The notes under the pieces were generated by a model that had not been told where the DNA came from, ran no database searches, and was given only the letters and a program-made list of their open reading frames with translations. DNA of 12,636 nt, taken from NCBI GenBank assembly GCA_043813445.1, contig JBDRLD010000004.1, positions 1 to 12,636 on the forward strand, given 5' to 3'. This DNA comes from JBDRLD01 sp043813445. GTDB taxonomy: Bacteria > Patescibacteriota > Patescibacteriia > JACPHY01. Positions 1-5,164 of the stretch are shown here, piece by piece. Within the stretch, counting starts at the first letter, position 1. Every line of letters starts with the position of its first letter. Made by a program: the position numbers and the translations under genes.

Positions 1-201
1 CTGGTAACCGGAGTACGAGGTCGTGGATGAGTGATTGGAGAACACAGATAGCGCACCGATCCGAGACGGATAATAAACACTCCTCGCAGCAAGCTGACTA
101 GGTATCCTCTCTGCGTAGGGTGGGGGTAAATACGGATCGGAACAGAGTGCAGATGATGCTGATATGCGGATCAGAACGATGGACATTGCGATTCCCATCT
201 G

Positions 202-239
202 CGTAGGGGCGGCCTTCCATGGCCGCCCGCGTGTGGTGT
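202..239. repeat. 38-bp hairpin repeat, copy 1
   Basis: Identical over 38 bases to 307-344. The core is an inverted repeat, GGGCGGCC...GGCCGCCC, closed by a short TTCCAT-type loop, with CGTAG at the left and CGTGTGGTGT at the right. It resembles the dispersed 'GTAGGGGCG...CGCCC' intergenic repeats seen in many environmental bacterial genomes. That family assignment is from memory. Confidence 0.9.
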
Positions 240-260
240 AGGACGAACGCGAAGCAAGAC

Positions 261-282
261 GGGCGGGGATTGAACCCCGCCC
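261..282. repeat. GC-rich hairpin between repeat copies
   Basis: GGGCGGGG (261-268) pairs with CCCCGCCC (274-281), with an ATTGA-type loop, and is followed by CCTACGAGG. Read on the other strand it begins with CGTAGGGGCGGGG. It is therefore a related member of the same CGTAGGGGCGG hairpin class, inverted relative to its two neighbours. Confidence 0.75.
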
Positions 283-306
283 CTACGAGGTCGATACCCA
301 TCATCA

Positions 307-344
307 CGTAGGGGCGGCCTTCCATGGCCGCCCGCGTGTGGTGT
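307..344. repeat. 38-bp hairpin repeat, copy 2
   Basis: This is the exact second copy of 202-239, in the same orientation, 67 bp downstream. Exact identity suggests recent duplication or ongoing homogenisation. It abuts the palindrome at 346-372. Confidence 0.9.
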
Positions 345-345
345 T

Positions 346-372
346 ACTGTCCAACCCCTGGGGTTGGACAGT
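346..372. repeat. 27-bp near-perfect palindrome
   Basis: ACTGTCCAACCCC (346-358) and GGGGTTGGACAGT (360-372) are exact reverse complements around one central T. With essentially no loop it is a poor terminator, and there is no T-tract. It looks more like a mobile-element end, a REP-like unit or a protein-binding site. No gene ends nearby. Confidence 0.85.
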
Positions 373-485
373 TACCTATCTCCCATCCGCGACATCTGCG
401 TATCAGCGAGTGATCCGCGTATCCGTGATTGGCGACATCTGCATTCCGAATCCTATTCGTATCCCGACAGGGTGTTTGGTGGTTA

Positions 486-514
486 TTGACACGGGAGTGT
501 ACTGCTGATATACT
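486..514 (+). promoter_or_regulatory. Sigma70-type promoter for the gene at 556
   Basis: TTGACA (486-491), a 17-nt spacer and TATACT (509-514) match the bacterial housekeeping promoter consensus closely. Transcription should begin near 521, giving a leader of about 35 nt. The leader contains the small palindrome TCCCATGGGA (536-545), whose end touches the SD sequence. Confidence 0.85.
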
Positions 515-555
515 GCGAACGATGGTAGTGCCCTTTCCCATGGGAGGAGAACGTC

Positions 556-1896
556 ATGGTAGATTTCTGGGCCGGAGAAAGCGGAGCGTTTGCTGCCGCA
601 AGTGGTCAGGCGGTTCGTACGCGCATCGCCAAGGACGGTACGACCACCGCGGATCAGAGTACGTCGTGCTCACTTTTTACCGGTGATTGCGTCGTCGAGG
701 TACAAGTGAACGTTTTCGGCGCACATGGTCGGACGGATGTTCAGGAGGCCACGATTCGCGAGACGCTTCGCGAGATGCTGGCGCGGTTTGCGACGCAGTT
801 CGGGTCGCAGCCGGTCGCGTCCTCGGAAGAGACACCCGGGGATGATTCCGACGCGCAAGAACCGGAAGAAGACGACGACTCGGCCGACGCACCAGCGTTC
901 GATACGGGGTATCGCTCGGCATCGGCTGCGGAACCGACTTCGAAGAGCGAAGACGAGCCGAGCGCGGATTCCTCCGATGTCGAGTCCGATGCAATTCGAC
1001 AGCGTGCCGACCTCGAGGACTTCCTCGTGAGCATGTTCTTGGAGGAGGGTGAGCTCAACGAAGACGTGTACGTCACGGGCGTCGTCTTCATCTCGAGCAT
1101 CCCGTCCCTCCTTCAACTGCTCGCGAGCTTCTCGGACGCGGATTTCGAAGATGCCGCCCTCGCAACTGCGGAGCGCATCACATCGCTCTGCGGCCAACGC
1201 GCATCGAACGAGCCGATGTCATCGGAAGACGCAGCATGCATCCTCGCCGTACTGGATGATGCCACCGCGGACAGCTTCGCGCAGACCCTCGACGACGAGA
1301 CGCGATGCGCCATCGCGCAGGACGATGGCTTCGATGACAAGGCGCGGCTTGCGGCGCTCCGCCACGTTGCGGATCAGGATGTCCTCCTCGAGTGCTACGC
1401 TGATGGCATATTCTGTGACTCTCAGGAGGAGGTCGACGAGATCGTGCGTGAGCGGCTCACCAGTCTCCCGCATCGCATCAGAGCACTCGAGTCGGGCCTG
1501 GACAACAGTTCGAGCGATGAAATCGAGTTCTGGATGCGTGCGATCGCAGCGCAGGCCAGTGAGTCGAACGCGAACATAGAGGACGAGCTACACGATACCA
1601 TCCTTTGGGCGCTCTCGGACGAGAACGAGGTGCGCGGCAGCGAGGAGGAGGTTAGTCAGCTTGCGAGTCTCATCGGCTCGGGAGCCCTCTCGGACATCAT
1701 CGTACTCGGCCAGTTCGCCGATCGAGAATTCTACGAAGTACGCGACGTGCTCGCACAAACCCTGCAGAACGCCGAGTTCGCACGTCAGTGCCTTCGACTA
1801 CTCGAGTCGCTCGACGACGATGATGACGATGCAGGAGTCATTGGGGTGCTCCACCGGCGTATCCAAGAACTCGATCCGAGCGGAGAATACAAGTAA
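556..1896 (+). CDS. Unknown acidic helical protein with FWxGESG N-terminal domain
   Basis: 446 aa; family not recognised. The ATG at 556 is chosen because AGGAG (545-549) lies 6 nt upstream and a strong promoter precedes it. Residues 1-80 form a compact domain with FWAGESG (4-10), KDGT (26-29), GD (43-44) and IRETLREML (67-75). The same landmarks occur in the same order at the N-terminus of the gene at 2895, so the two share a domain. Residues about 90-150 are a Ser/Asp/Glu-rich, probably disordered acidic linker. Residues about 150-446 are predicted mainly helical, with weak HEAT-like spacing (for example AALRHVADQDVLLECYADG), and end near a DDDDDD run. There is no signal peptide or membrane segment, so a cytoplasmic location is likely. 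It is monocistronic, with its own terminator. That it is a real gene is nearly certain; its function is unknown. Confidence 0.88.
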   Translation: MVDFWAGESGAFAAASGQAVRTRIAKDGTTTADQSTSCSLFTGDCVVEVQVNVFGAHGRTDVQEATIRETLREMLARFATQFGSQPVASSEETPGDDSDAQEPEEDDDSADAPAFDTGYRSASAAEPTSKSEDEPSADSSDVESDAIRQRADLEDFLVSMFLEEGELNEDVYVTGVVFISSIPSLLQLLASFSDADFEDAALATAERITSLCGQRASNEPMSSEDAACILAVLDDATADSFAQTLDDETRCAIAQDDGFDDKARLAALRHVADQDVLLECYADGIFCDSQEEVDEIVRERLTSLPHRIRALESGLDNSSSDEIEFWMRAIAAQASESNANIEDELHDTILWALSDENEVRGSEEEVSQLASLIGSGALSDIIVLGQFADREFYEVRDVLAQTLQNAEFARQCLRLLESLDDDDDDAGVIGVLHRRIQELDPSGEYK

Positions 1897-2442
1897 ATCG
1901 TGAACAGCAGAGCGGGAACCCTTCGGGGCTCCCGCTCTTCCTTTTCCACAGGGGCATTTGACAGCGATTCCCAATCGTTGCATACTCAACATGCTATGCC
2001 ACAGACCTACATGTCCACGTATCATTCGTCGAAGCGCTGCCTTTTCATCTGGGAAGAGGGGAGTTTTCGTGCGTACGTACGTGTGTAGGTTAAGTGCAAG
2101 TACGCGTGCAGGAAAACACCCCTCTCCCGAGAGGGGTGTTTTGATGAGCTCTTTTTCAATTTGAGATGGAGGTATGTGATGCTCGAGGCACACCGAAGAC
2201 ATGATGTGATGCCAGGTGATACGTTCGATGAGCTCGGTAACGTGCGCGATTTGCGGCGTTCCGATGAGGTCGATACCGCGGATGGTGATGCGCTTGGATG
2301 GGAGGAAAGCGAGTATACCGATGATGTCTGCGGTCCGGATGGCGATCGGTTCGGTGGTGAGGTTTTCTAGAACGAGTGGAAGGTGGCTGGGGGGAATCCT
2401 TGGTAGAGGGGCCCCAACCACCTTCCGCTCCCTGTATACCAT
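1798..2442 (-). CDS. Ambiguous minus-strand open frame, possibly a decayed or unrecognised gene
   Basis: This frame is open without a stop to 2598; the ATG at 2442 is a guess. The segment about 2150-2400 reads like a folded protein: beta-like stretches LPLVLENL, EPIAIRTADIIGILAFLP and ITIRGIDLI, then an amphipathic helix. Against a gene here: no SD or promoter is visible on this strand, the frame runs through a hairpin at 2113-2142 and the neighbouring gene's terminator, and it overlaps the end of the gene at 556 by 99 bp. A one-base shift would give a TGA just before the 2113-2142 hairpin on this strand, so a frameshifted gene ending near 2150 is one explanation. Family not recognised; a resemblance to dUTPase-like beta strands is only an impression. 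Confidence 0.25.
   Translation of the reverse strand: MVYRERKVVGAPLPRIPPSHLPLVLENLTTEPIAIRTADIIGILAFLPSKRITIRGIDLIGTPQIAHVTELIERITWHHIMSSVCLEHHIPPSQIEKELIKTPLSGEGCFPARVLALNLHTYVRTKTPLFPDEKAALRRMIRGHVGLWHSMLSMQRLGIAVKCPCGKGRAGAPKGSRSAVHDLLVFSARIEFLDTPVEHPNDSCIVIIVVERLE
1909..1947 (+). terminator. Rho-independent terminator after the gene at 556
   Basis: AGAGCGGGAACCC (1909-1921) pairs with GGGCTCCCGCTCT (1926-1938), one mismatch, around a TTCG tetraloop, followed by TCCTTTTCC. It begins 12 nt after the stop codon. The stem closely resembles the terminator after the partner gene (4515-4550). Confidence 0.9.
1958..1986 (+). promoter_or_regulatory. Predicted promoter in the 1.9-2.2 kb gap
   Basis: TTGACA (1958-1963), a 17-nt spacer and CATACT (1981-1986) lie just past the preceding terminator. 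Initiation would be near 1993. No well-supported ORF starts within the next 180 nt, so the product may be a non-coding RNA or a long regulated leader. Confidence 0.6.
1993..2142 (+). ncRNA. Candidate small RNA or attenuator leader
   Basis: The segment between a predicted promoter and a terminator-like hairpin contains two mutually exclusive structures. AGAGGGGAGTTTTC (2055-2068) can pair with GAAAACACCCCTCT (2112-2125), 13 of 14 positions, extended inward by GCGTAC/GTACGC. AAAACACCCCTC (2113-2124) can instead pair with GAGGGGTGTTTT (2131-2142) as a terminator-like hairpin. A leaderless 30-codon frame (1995-2087) also fits inside but has no SD. The RNA could be an independent small RNA or an attenuated leader for downstream ORFs. 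The evidence is structural only. Confidence 0.35.
2113..2142. terminator. Bidirectional terminator-like hairpin
   Basis: There are 12-bp perfect arms, AAAACACCCCTC (2113-2124) and GAGGGGTGTTTT (2131-2142), with a 6-nt loop. The A-run before and T-run after mean it can work in either direction. On the plus strand the tail is TTTTGATG; on the minus strand it is TTTTCC. It could end a transcript from the promoter at 1958 or a minus-strand transcript from 2.4 kb. Confidence 0.65.
2376..2428. other. Large imperfect hairpin upstream of the small ORF at 2477
   Basis: GTGGAAGGTGGCTGGGG (2376-2392) pairs with CCCCAACCACCTTCCGC (2412-2428), with only a G-U and a C-A irregularity, around a 19-nt loop. 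There is no T-tract, so it is not an obvious terminator. It may be a leader structure for the gene at 2477, or simply part of the coding frame on the minus strand. Confidence 0.5.
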
Positions 2443-2476
2443 GGCGGACAGCGTCCGTCGAGGTGAGGAGTGGACG

Positions 2477-2767
2477 ATGTGTACAGCGAGATGGTCACAC
2501 CCGTCTTTGCTCGTGTGGAAGGAACAGACCCACACGCCGGAGATCGGTACGGTGTCTTTGGTGAATCCGAAACGCGAAGAGCTCGCTGAGGGCGTCACCG
2601 CGTTCTATCGGTGCTGGATGGATCGACACCTGTGCTACGTGATCGCGCAGCGGGATATGGAGACCCGCGACGTCACGTTGCGTGGGATGCCGTTTCAGGG
2701 AGAGGTAATCCGTGCCGGTCAGACGTTTCTCGTCGCCGACCCGGCCTACCCGCCCCGCATGACGTAA
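2477..2767 (+). CDS. Hypothetical 96-aa protein
   Basis: Not recognised. The ATG at 2477 is preferred because GAGGAG (2465-2470) lies 6 nt upstream. The in-frame ATG at 2441 has no SD, and the extension from 2216 is Ser/Arg/Met-rich like an antisense shadow. Third codon positions are strongly G/C, as in the neighbouring genes. The C-terminal half looks like a beta-rich fold (HLCYVIAQRD, VTLRGMPFQGEVIRAGQTF), and the protein ends in a Pro-rich tail. There is no signal peptide or membrane helix. It sits between the two genes that share the FWxGESG domain, so it may belong to the same accessory locus, but no promoter is clear directly upstream. Confidence 0.55.
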   Translation: MCTARWSHPSLLVWKEQTHTPEIGTVSLVNPKREELAEGVTAFYRCWMDRHLCYVIAQRDMETRDVTLRGMPFQGEVIRAGQTFLVADPAYPPRMT

Positions 2768-2776
2768 TTACCGCAC

Positions 2777-2805
2777 TTGACAGGCGGGCTCTTCTGTGGT
2801 ACGGT
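2777..2805 (+). promoter_or_regulatory. Promoter for the gene at 2895
   Basis: TTGACA (2777-2782), a 17-nt spacer and TACGGT (2800-2805). The -35 is consensus and the -10 weak. The leader of about 80 nt contains a stem-loop, TTCTCCGCTC (2818-2827) with GAGCAGAGAA (2832-2841), one mismatch, TACG loop. Confidence 0.65.
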
Positions 2806-2894
2806 GCACCCGCGTGGTTCTCCGCTCTACGGAGCAGAGAATTGATCCTTTCCATCGCAACTAAGATGGTGCGAGTGATCGCGTGGAGGTATCC

Positions 2895-4475
2895 ATGAGT
2901 GACCTATTTTGGCGTGGAGAGAGCGGGCCCAAGAGTATCGGTCCGAATCAGCTACGGCGCGGCTTCGAGCTGAAGTCGATCGTGAAGGGCGACGGCACAC
3001 CGCGCGAGTCGTCGATGCTCGAGATTGCGCTCGCAGAGGGCGACCTCGGACTGACGCTCGAGCTGCACAGCCGTTTGCGTCTCGGCCACACGCCGTCTCG
3101 TGAGCAGCGGGACGGAATCCGTCTCGCGATCTTGGAGATGCTCGTCGAAATGCTTGGCGAGTTCGAATGTGACGGTGGGAAGGTGCTCCTTCCGAACACG
3201 GTCATCGAAATCCGTCGGCCGAAGCTTCCAGTTCAGTATGGATGCGTGGTCAAGCATGTTCCTGGAAGGACGCTGCTCGTCAGGCAGGAGACGGACTCCC
3301 AGCAGTTCAAGACGGGCCAGCTCACGGGCAGCTGTGAAGTTGTCGCGGTCGATGGCGTGCACGGCGAGGCCGGACTCCAGGCGATGATCGCGAAGCGCAA
3401 TGTCGAACAGCAGAGTGCTCGCGTCGAGCGTGCGCGCAAAGAAGCCGAGGCCGAGGAGCGGAGGAGCGATGCCGAGGCGAAGCGTACGCGCGAGGAAATC
3501 GAGGATCTGAAGCAAGAACGCAATAAGCTCGAGGCGCAGCGGAAGCGTGAGGAGGCGGAGCTCGCCGAAATCGAGCGCAGGCGGCGAGAGCAGGCCAAGG
3601 CAGAGGCGGAGCTCGCTGAGGTCGAACGAAAACGACAGGCAGAGGAAGCGAGGAACCGGCTGACGGCAACAGTGGATGTGATGGATCTGCCGAAGCAGAG
3701 CACACCGCCGAAGTCTCGCGCAATGAAAACGAAGAAGACCGCGACGAAGAAGAAGACCTTGTGCACGAAGCATGGGGGCGGTGCGGCGGGCGACGCGGAG
3801 GCCGAGCCGGACGCCCCGAAGGGCGTGCCGCCGGAGAGCGACAGCGAGCACGACGAGGAGTACCTCGCAGAGTGCGCGATCGAAACCACGGATTTCGGGC
3901 TGTTCGCGAACAACGTCTCGTTGATGTCCGATCTCAACATGCTCGGAAAGATCGCCGAATCACTCGGCGGCACTAGCGAGGATGGTCGGCGCGCAAGGTG
4001 TATCTCCAAACGGATGGTCGAGCTCCGTGAACTTCACGGGCAACAGCAGCTCACCGCTGATTTCGTGGATATTGACAAGTGTGACGCGGTTGCGCTCCTC
4101 GTGTGCCTCGAAGACCACCCACTCGTCGAGCAGCTCGTGCTCGCCATTCATGACGATGAGTATGTGTTCCACGATTTCGCGATCCGCTGCGGACGAGCAC
4201 CCATCGGTGCACTCCGCTACGCACTCCGCAGTCTCAATGACGCGGAGATGCTCGCCGAGGTGGCCGAAGCCATCGTGGGTGGTGATTCGTACGACAATCG
4301 GAACGTGGACGAAGTGAACGAGCTCCTCGAGATTCTGATCGACCAGGCGCAATTCGAAGAGACCGTGGACCTCATTGTGGGCGCACTCCCTGATAGCTTG
4401 GATAGCCATGGTATCAGTGTCGAGGCACTCACGGCGGTAGCGGCCGTGCGCAAGGCCGCGATTTACGGGTCCTGA
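2895..4475 (+). CDS. Unknown coiled-coil protein with FWxGESG N-terminal domain
   Basis: 526 aa; family not recognised. The ATG at 2895 is chosen over the GTG at 2883 because GGAGG (2885-2889) lies 5 nt before it, and because the N-terminus then matches the gene at 556. Residues 1-90 are the shared domain: FWRGESG (5-11), VKGDGT (30-35), GD (49-50), IRLAILEML (75-83). Residues about 96-155 look beta-rich. Residues about 165-258 are a long Glu/Arg/Ala coiled coil. Residues about 273-292 are Lys-rich (MKTKKTATKKKT), which could bind nucleic acid. Residues about 320-526 are helical with weak HEAT-like spacing (ALRYALRSLNDAEMLAEVAE). There is no signal peptide or membrane segment. It is monocistronic, with its own promoter and terminator. 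A structural, scaffold or nucleic-acid-associated role is conceivable but unproven. Confidence 0.88.
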   Translation: MSDLFWRGESGPKSIGPNQLRRGFELKSIVKGDGTPRESSMLEIALAEGDLGLTLELHSRLRLGHTPSREQRDGIRLAILEMLVEMLGEFECDGGKVLLPNTVIEIRRPKLPVQYGCVVKHVPGRTLLVRQETDSQQFKTGQLTGSCEVVAVDGVHGEAGLQAMIAKRNVEQQSARVERARKEAEAEERRSDAEAKRTREEIEDLKQERNKLEAQRKREEAELAEIERRRREQAKAEAELAEVERKRQAEEARNRLTATVDVMDLPKQSTPPKSRAMKTKKTATKKKTLCTKHGGGAAGDAEAEPDAPKGVPPESDSEHDEEYLAECAIETTDFGLFANNVSLMSDLNMLGKIAESLGGTSEDGRRARCISKRMVELRELHGQQQLTADFVDIDKCDAVALLVCLEDHPLVEQLVLAIHDDEYVFHDFAIRCGRAPIGALRYALRSLNDAEMLAEVAEAIVGGDSYDNRNVDEVNELLEILIDQAQFEETVDLIVGALPDSLDSHGISVEALTAVAAVRKAAIYGS

Positions 4476-4514
4476 CGCGACCACGTTCATCCAAGCGGTC
4501 AGAGCATAACAACG

Positions 4515-4550
4515 AAGCGGGGAACCTACGGGGTCCCCGCTTTTCCTTTT
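4515..4550 (+). terminator. Rho-independent terminator after the gene at 2895
   Basis: AAGCGGGGA...CC pairs with GG...TCCCCGCTT across 4515-4541, with a short TACG-type loop and one internal mismatch, followed by TTTTCCTTTT. Stem sequence and tail resemble those of the terminator at 1909-1947. Confidence 0.9.
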
Positions 4551-4729
4551 CTCCCCCTCCCACCGGGAGGGTTTCCGAATCCGCCTCAGGCGGAGGAGAG
4601 TAAGAGGGGGTGGGGCCTAAAACAACACGAAGCAACACCTGCAATCTCTGCGACGCTATCACACACCACCCCCTCTCACTCCCCCCTCCCCGCACTCTGG
4701 CGGATTCAGAAGCAAGATGGAGGGGGAGA
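4550..4729. repeat. Imperfect inverted-repeat element, about 180 bp
   Basis: Three blocks recur in mirrored order. TCTCCCCCTCC (4550-4560) matches GGAGGGGGAGA (4719-4729). GAATCCGCC (4577-4585) matches GGCGGATTC (4699-4707). GAGTAAGAGGGGGTGG (4598-4613) matches CCACCCCCTCTCACTC (4666-4681), one mismatch. The order suggests a non-autonomous, MITE-like element or a long structured RNA. No transposase is present. Confidence 0.7.
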
Positions 4730-4750
4730 AATTGAGACTGTAGAATAATA

Positions 4751-4890
4751 TGTCATTTCGACCAACGGGAGAAATCTCACACTGCTACATACCGTAGAAC
4801 GCCTCCCACAATTGAACCCCGCTCCGAGAGTGTGCGGTGTGAGATTCTTCGCAGAGTTCCTCCGACCAAAGCGTCGGGGCTCAGAATGAC
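4751..4890. repeat. GTCATT...AATGAC dispersed element
   Basis: The ends are GTCATTTCGACC (from 4752) and CAGAATGAC (to 4890). Internal arms GAAATCTCACAC (4771-4782) and GTGTGAGATTCTT (4837-4849) are near-complementary. The pattern matches the widespread intergenic 'TGTCATT..GA....GAATCTCA' elements of environmental genomes, recalled from general knowledge. Confidence 0.7.
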
Positions 4891-4900
4891 GCGGTGATGT

Positions 4901-4988
4901 TGTCATTGCGAGGCACGTACTCGGGCCGTGGCAATCCCGTGATGAGCGGTTCCGGATTACCACGCCCGGCTATGCATTACTCGCAATG
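4901..4988. repeat. Second inverted-repeat element, CATTGCGAG type
   Basis: TTGTCATTGCGAGGCAC opens the element, and CTCGCAATG (4980-4988) is the exact reverse complement of CATTGCGAG (4904-4912). 'GTGGCAATCCCG' lies inside. It belongs to the same general class as 4751-4890 but to a different sub-type. A GC hairpin (about 5003-5024) and a partial end follow. Confidence 0.65.
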
Positions 4989-5060
4989 CCGCGCGGGATA
5001 TGGGCGGGCTTCCTCGCTCCGCCCAGAATGAGACAATGCCTCGGTCATTTTTTTACCCCC

Positions 5061-5089
5061 TTGTGCCAGTTCTTAGGAGATCGTATACT
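5061..5089 (+). promoter_or_regulatory. Predicted promoter for the M20 peptidase
   Basis: TTGTGC (5061-5066), a 17-nt spacer and TATACT (5084-5089). The start would be near 5096, leaving a leader of about 70 nt that has no SD before the ATG at 5165. Confidence 0.55.
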
Positions 5090-5164
5090 ATTGCTGATTG
5101 GTCTGACGTATAACAAGAGTCAATTCGTGCAAAATCGTGACTCTCCTACTTTGGCACCGCTTTC

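Larger units (their letters stand above)
1..485. other. Gene-free repeat-rich region
   Basis: I see no credible gene here. The stretch holds two copies of a 38-bp hairpin repeat (202-239 and 307-344), a second GC-rich hairpin between them (261-282), a near-perfect palindrome (346-372), and degenerate short repeats built on 'gacatctgcgtat' and 'gatccgcgtatcc' words (about 388-470). Open frames on the minus strand are translations of these repeats. The first 95 bases show no recognisable protein tail in any plus frame. Confidence 0.75.
4476..5164. other. Gene-free region with stacked inverted-repeat elements
   Basis: No credible gene. In order: the terminator of the preceding gene, a roughly 180-bp element with interrupted inverted arms (4550-4729), a 140-bp element bounded by GTCATT/AATGAC ends (4751-4890), a further inverted repeat CATTGCGAG/CTCGCAATG (4904-4988), a partial end 'cagaatgagacaatg' (5024-5038), and the promoter of the peptidase gene. 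Minus-strand open frames here are repeat translations. Confidence 0.75.

Noticed and set aside
98..325. Minus-strand 75-codon frame
   Set aside because: It is the translation of the hairpin repeats; MEGRP occurs twice because the repeat does.
202..344. Repeat pair considered as a CRISPR array
   Set aside because: There are only two copies, the interval is 67 bp, the interval itself holds a related inverted repeat, and no cas gene is present.
670..1197. Minus-strand 175-codon frame and other frames inside the gene at 556
   Set aside because: They are antisense shadows: Arg/Ser-rich composition, no SD or promoter, and fully inside a gene with strong signals.
2179..2370. Plus-strand 63-codon ORF (MLEAHRRHDVMPGD...) with GGAGG 6 nt upstream
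   Set aside because: The SD is good, but the product is Asp/Gly/Arg-rich with few hydrophobic residues, typical of the complement of the minus frame. It could be reconsidered if the promoter at 1958 is shown to drive translation here.
2216..2476. Longer N-terminus for the ORF ending at 2767
   Set aside because: It is rich in Ser/Arg/Met, runs across a large hairpin and has no SD; the start at 2477 fits better.
2952..3851. Minus-strand frames of 299 and 258 codons within the gene at 2895
   Set aside because: They are shadows of the Glu/Arg-rich coiled coil (Leu/Arg- and Ser-rich translations), without start signals.
4706..4963. Minus-strand 85-codon frame
   Set aside because: It translates the GTCATT/AATGAC repeat elements.
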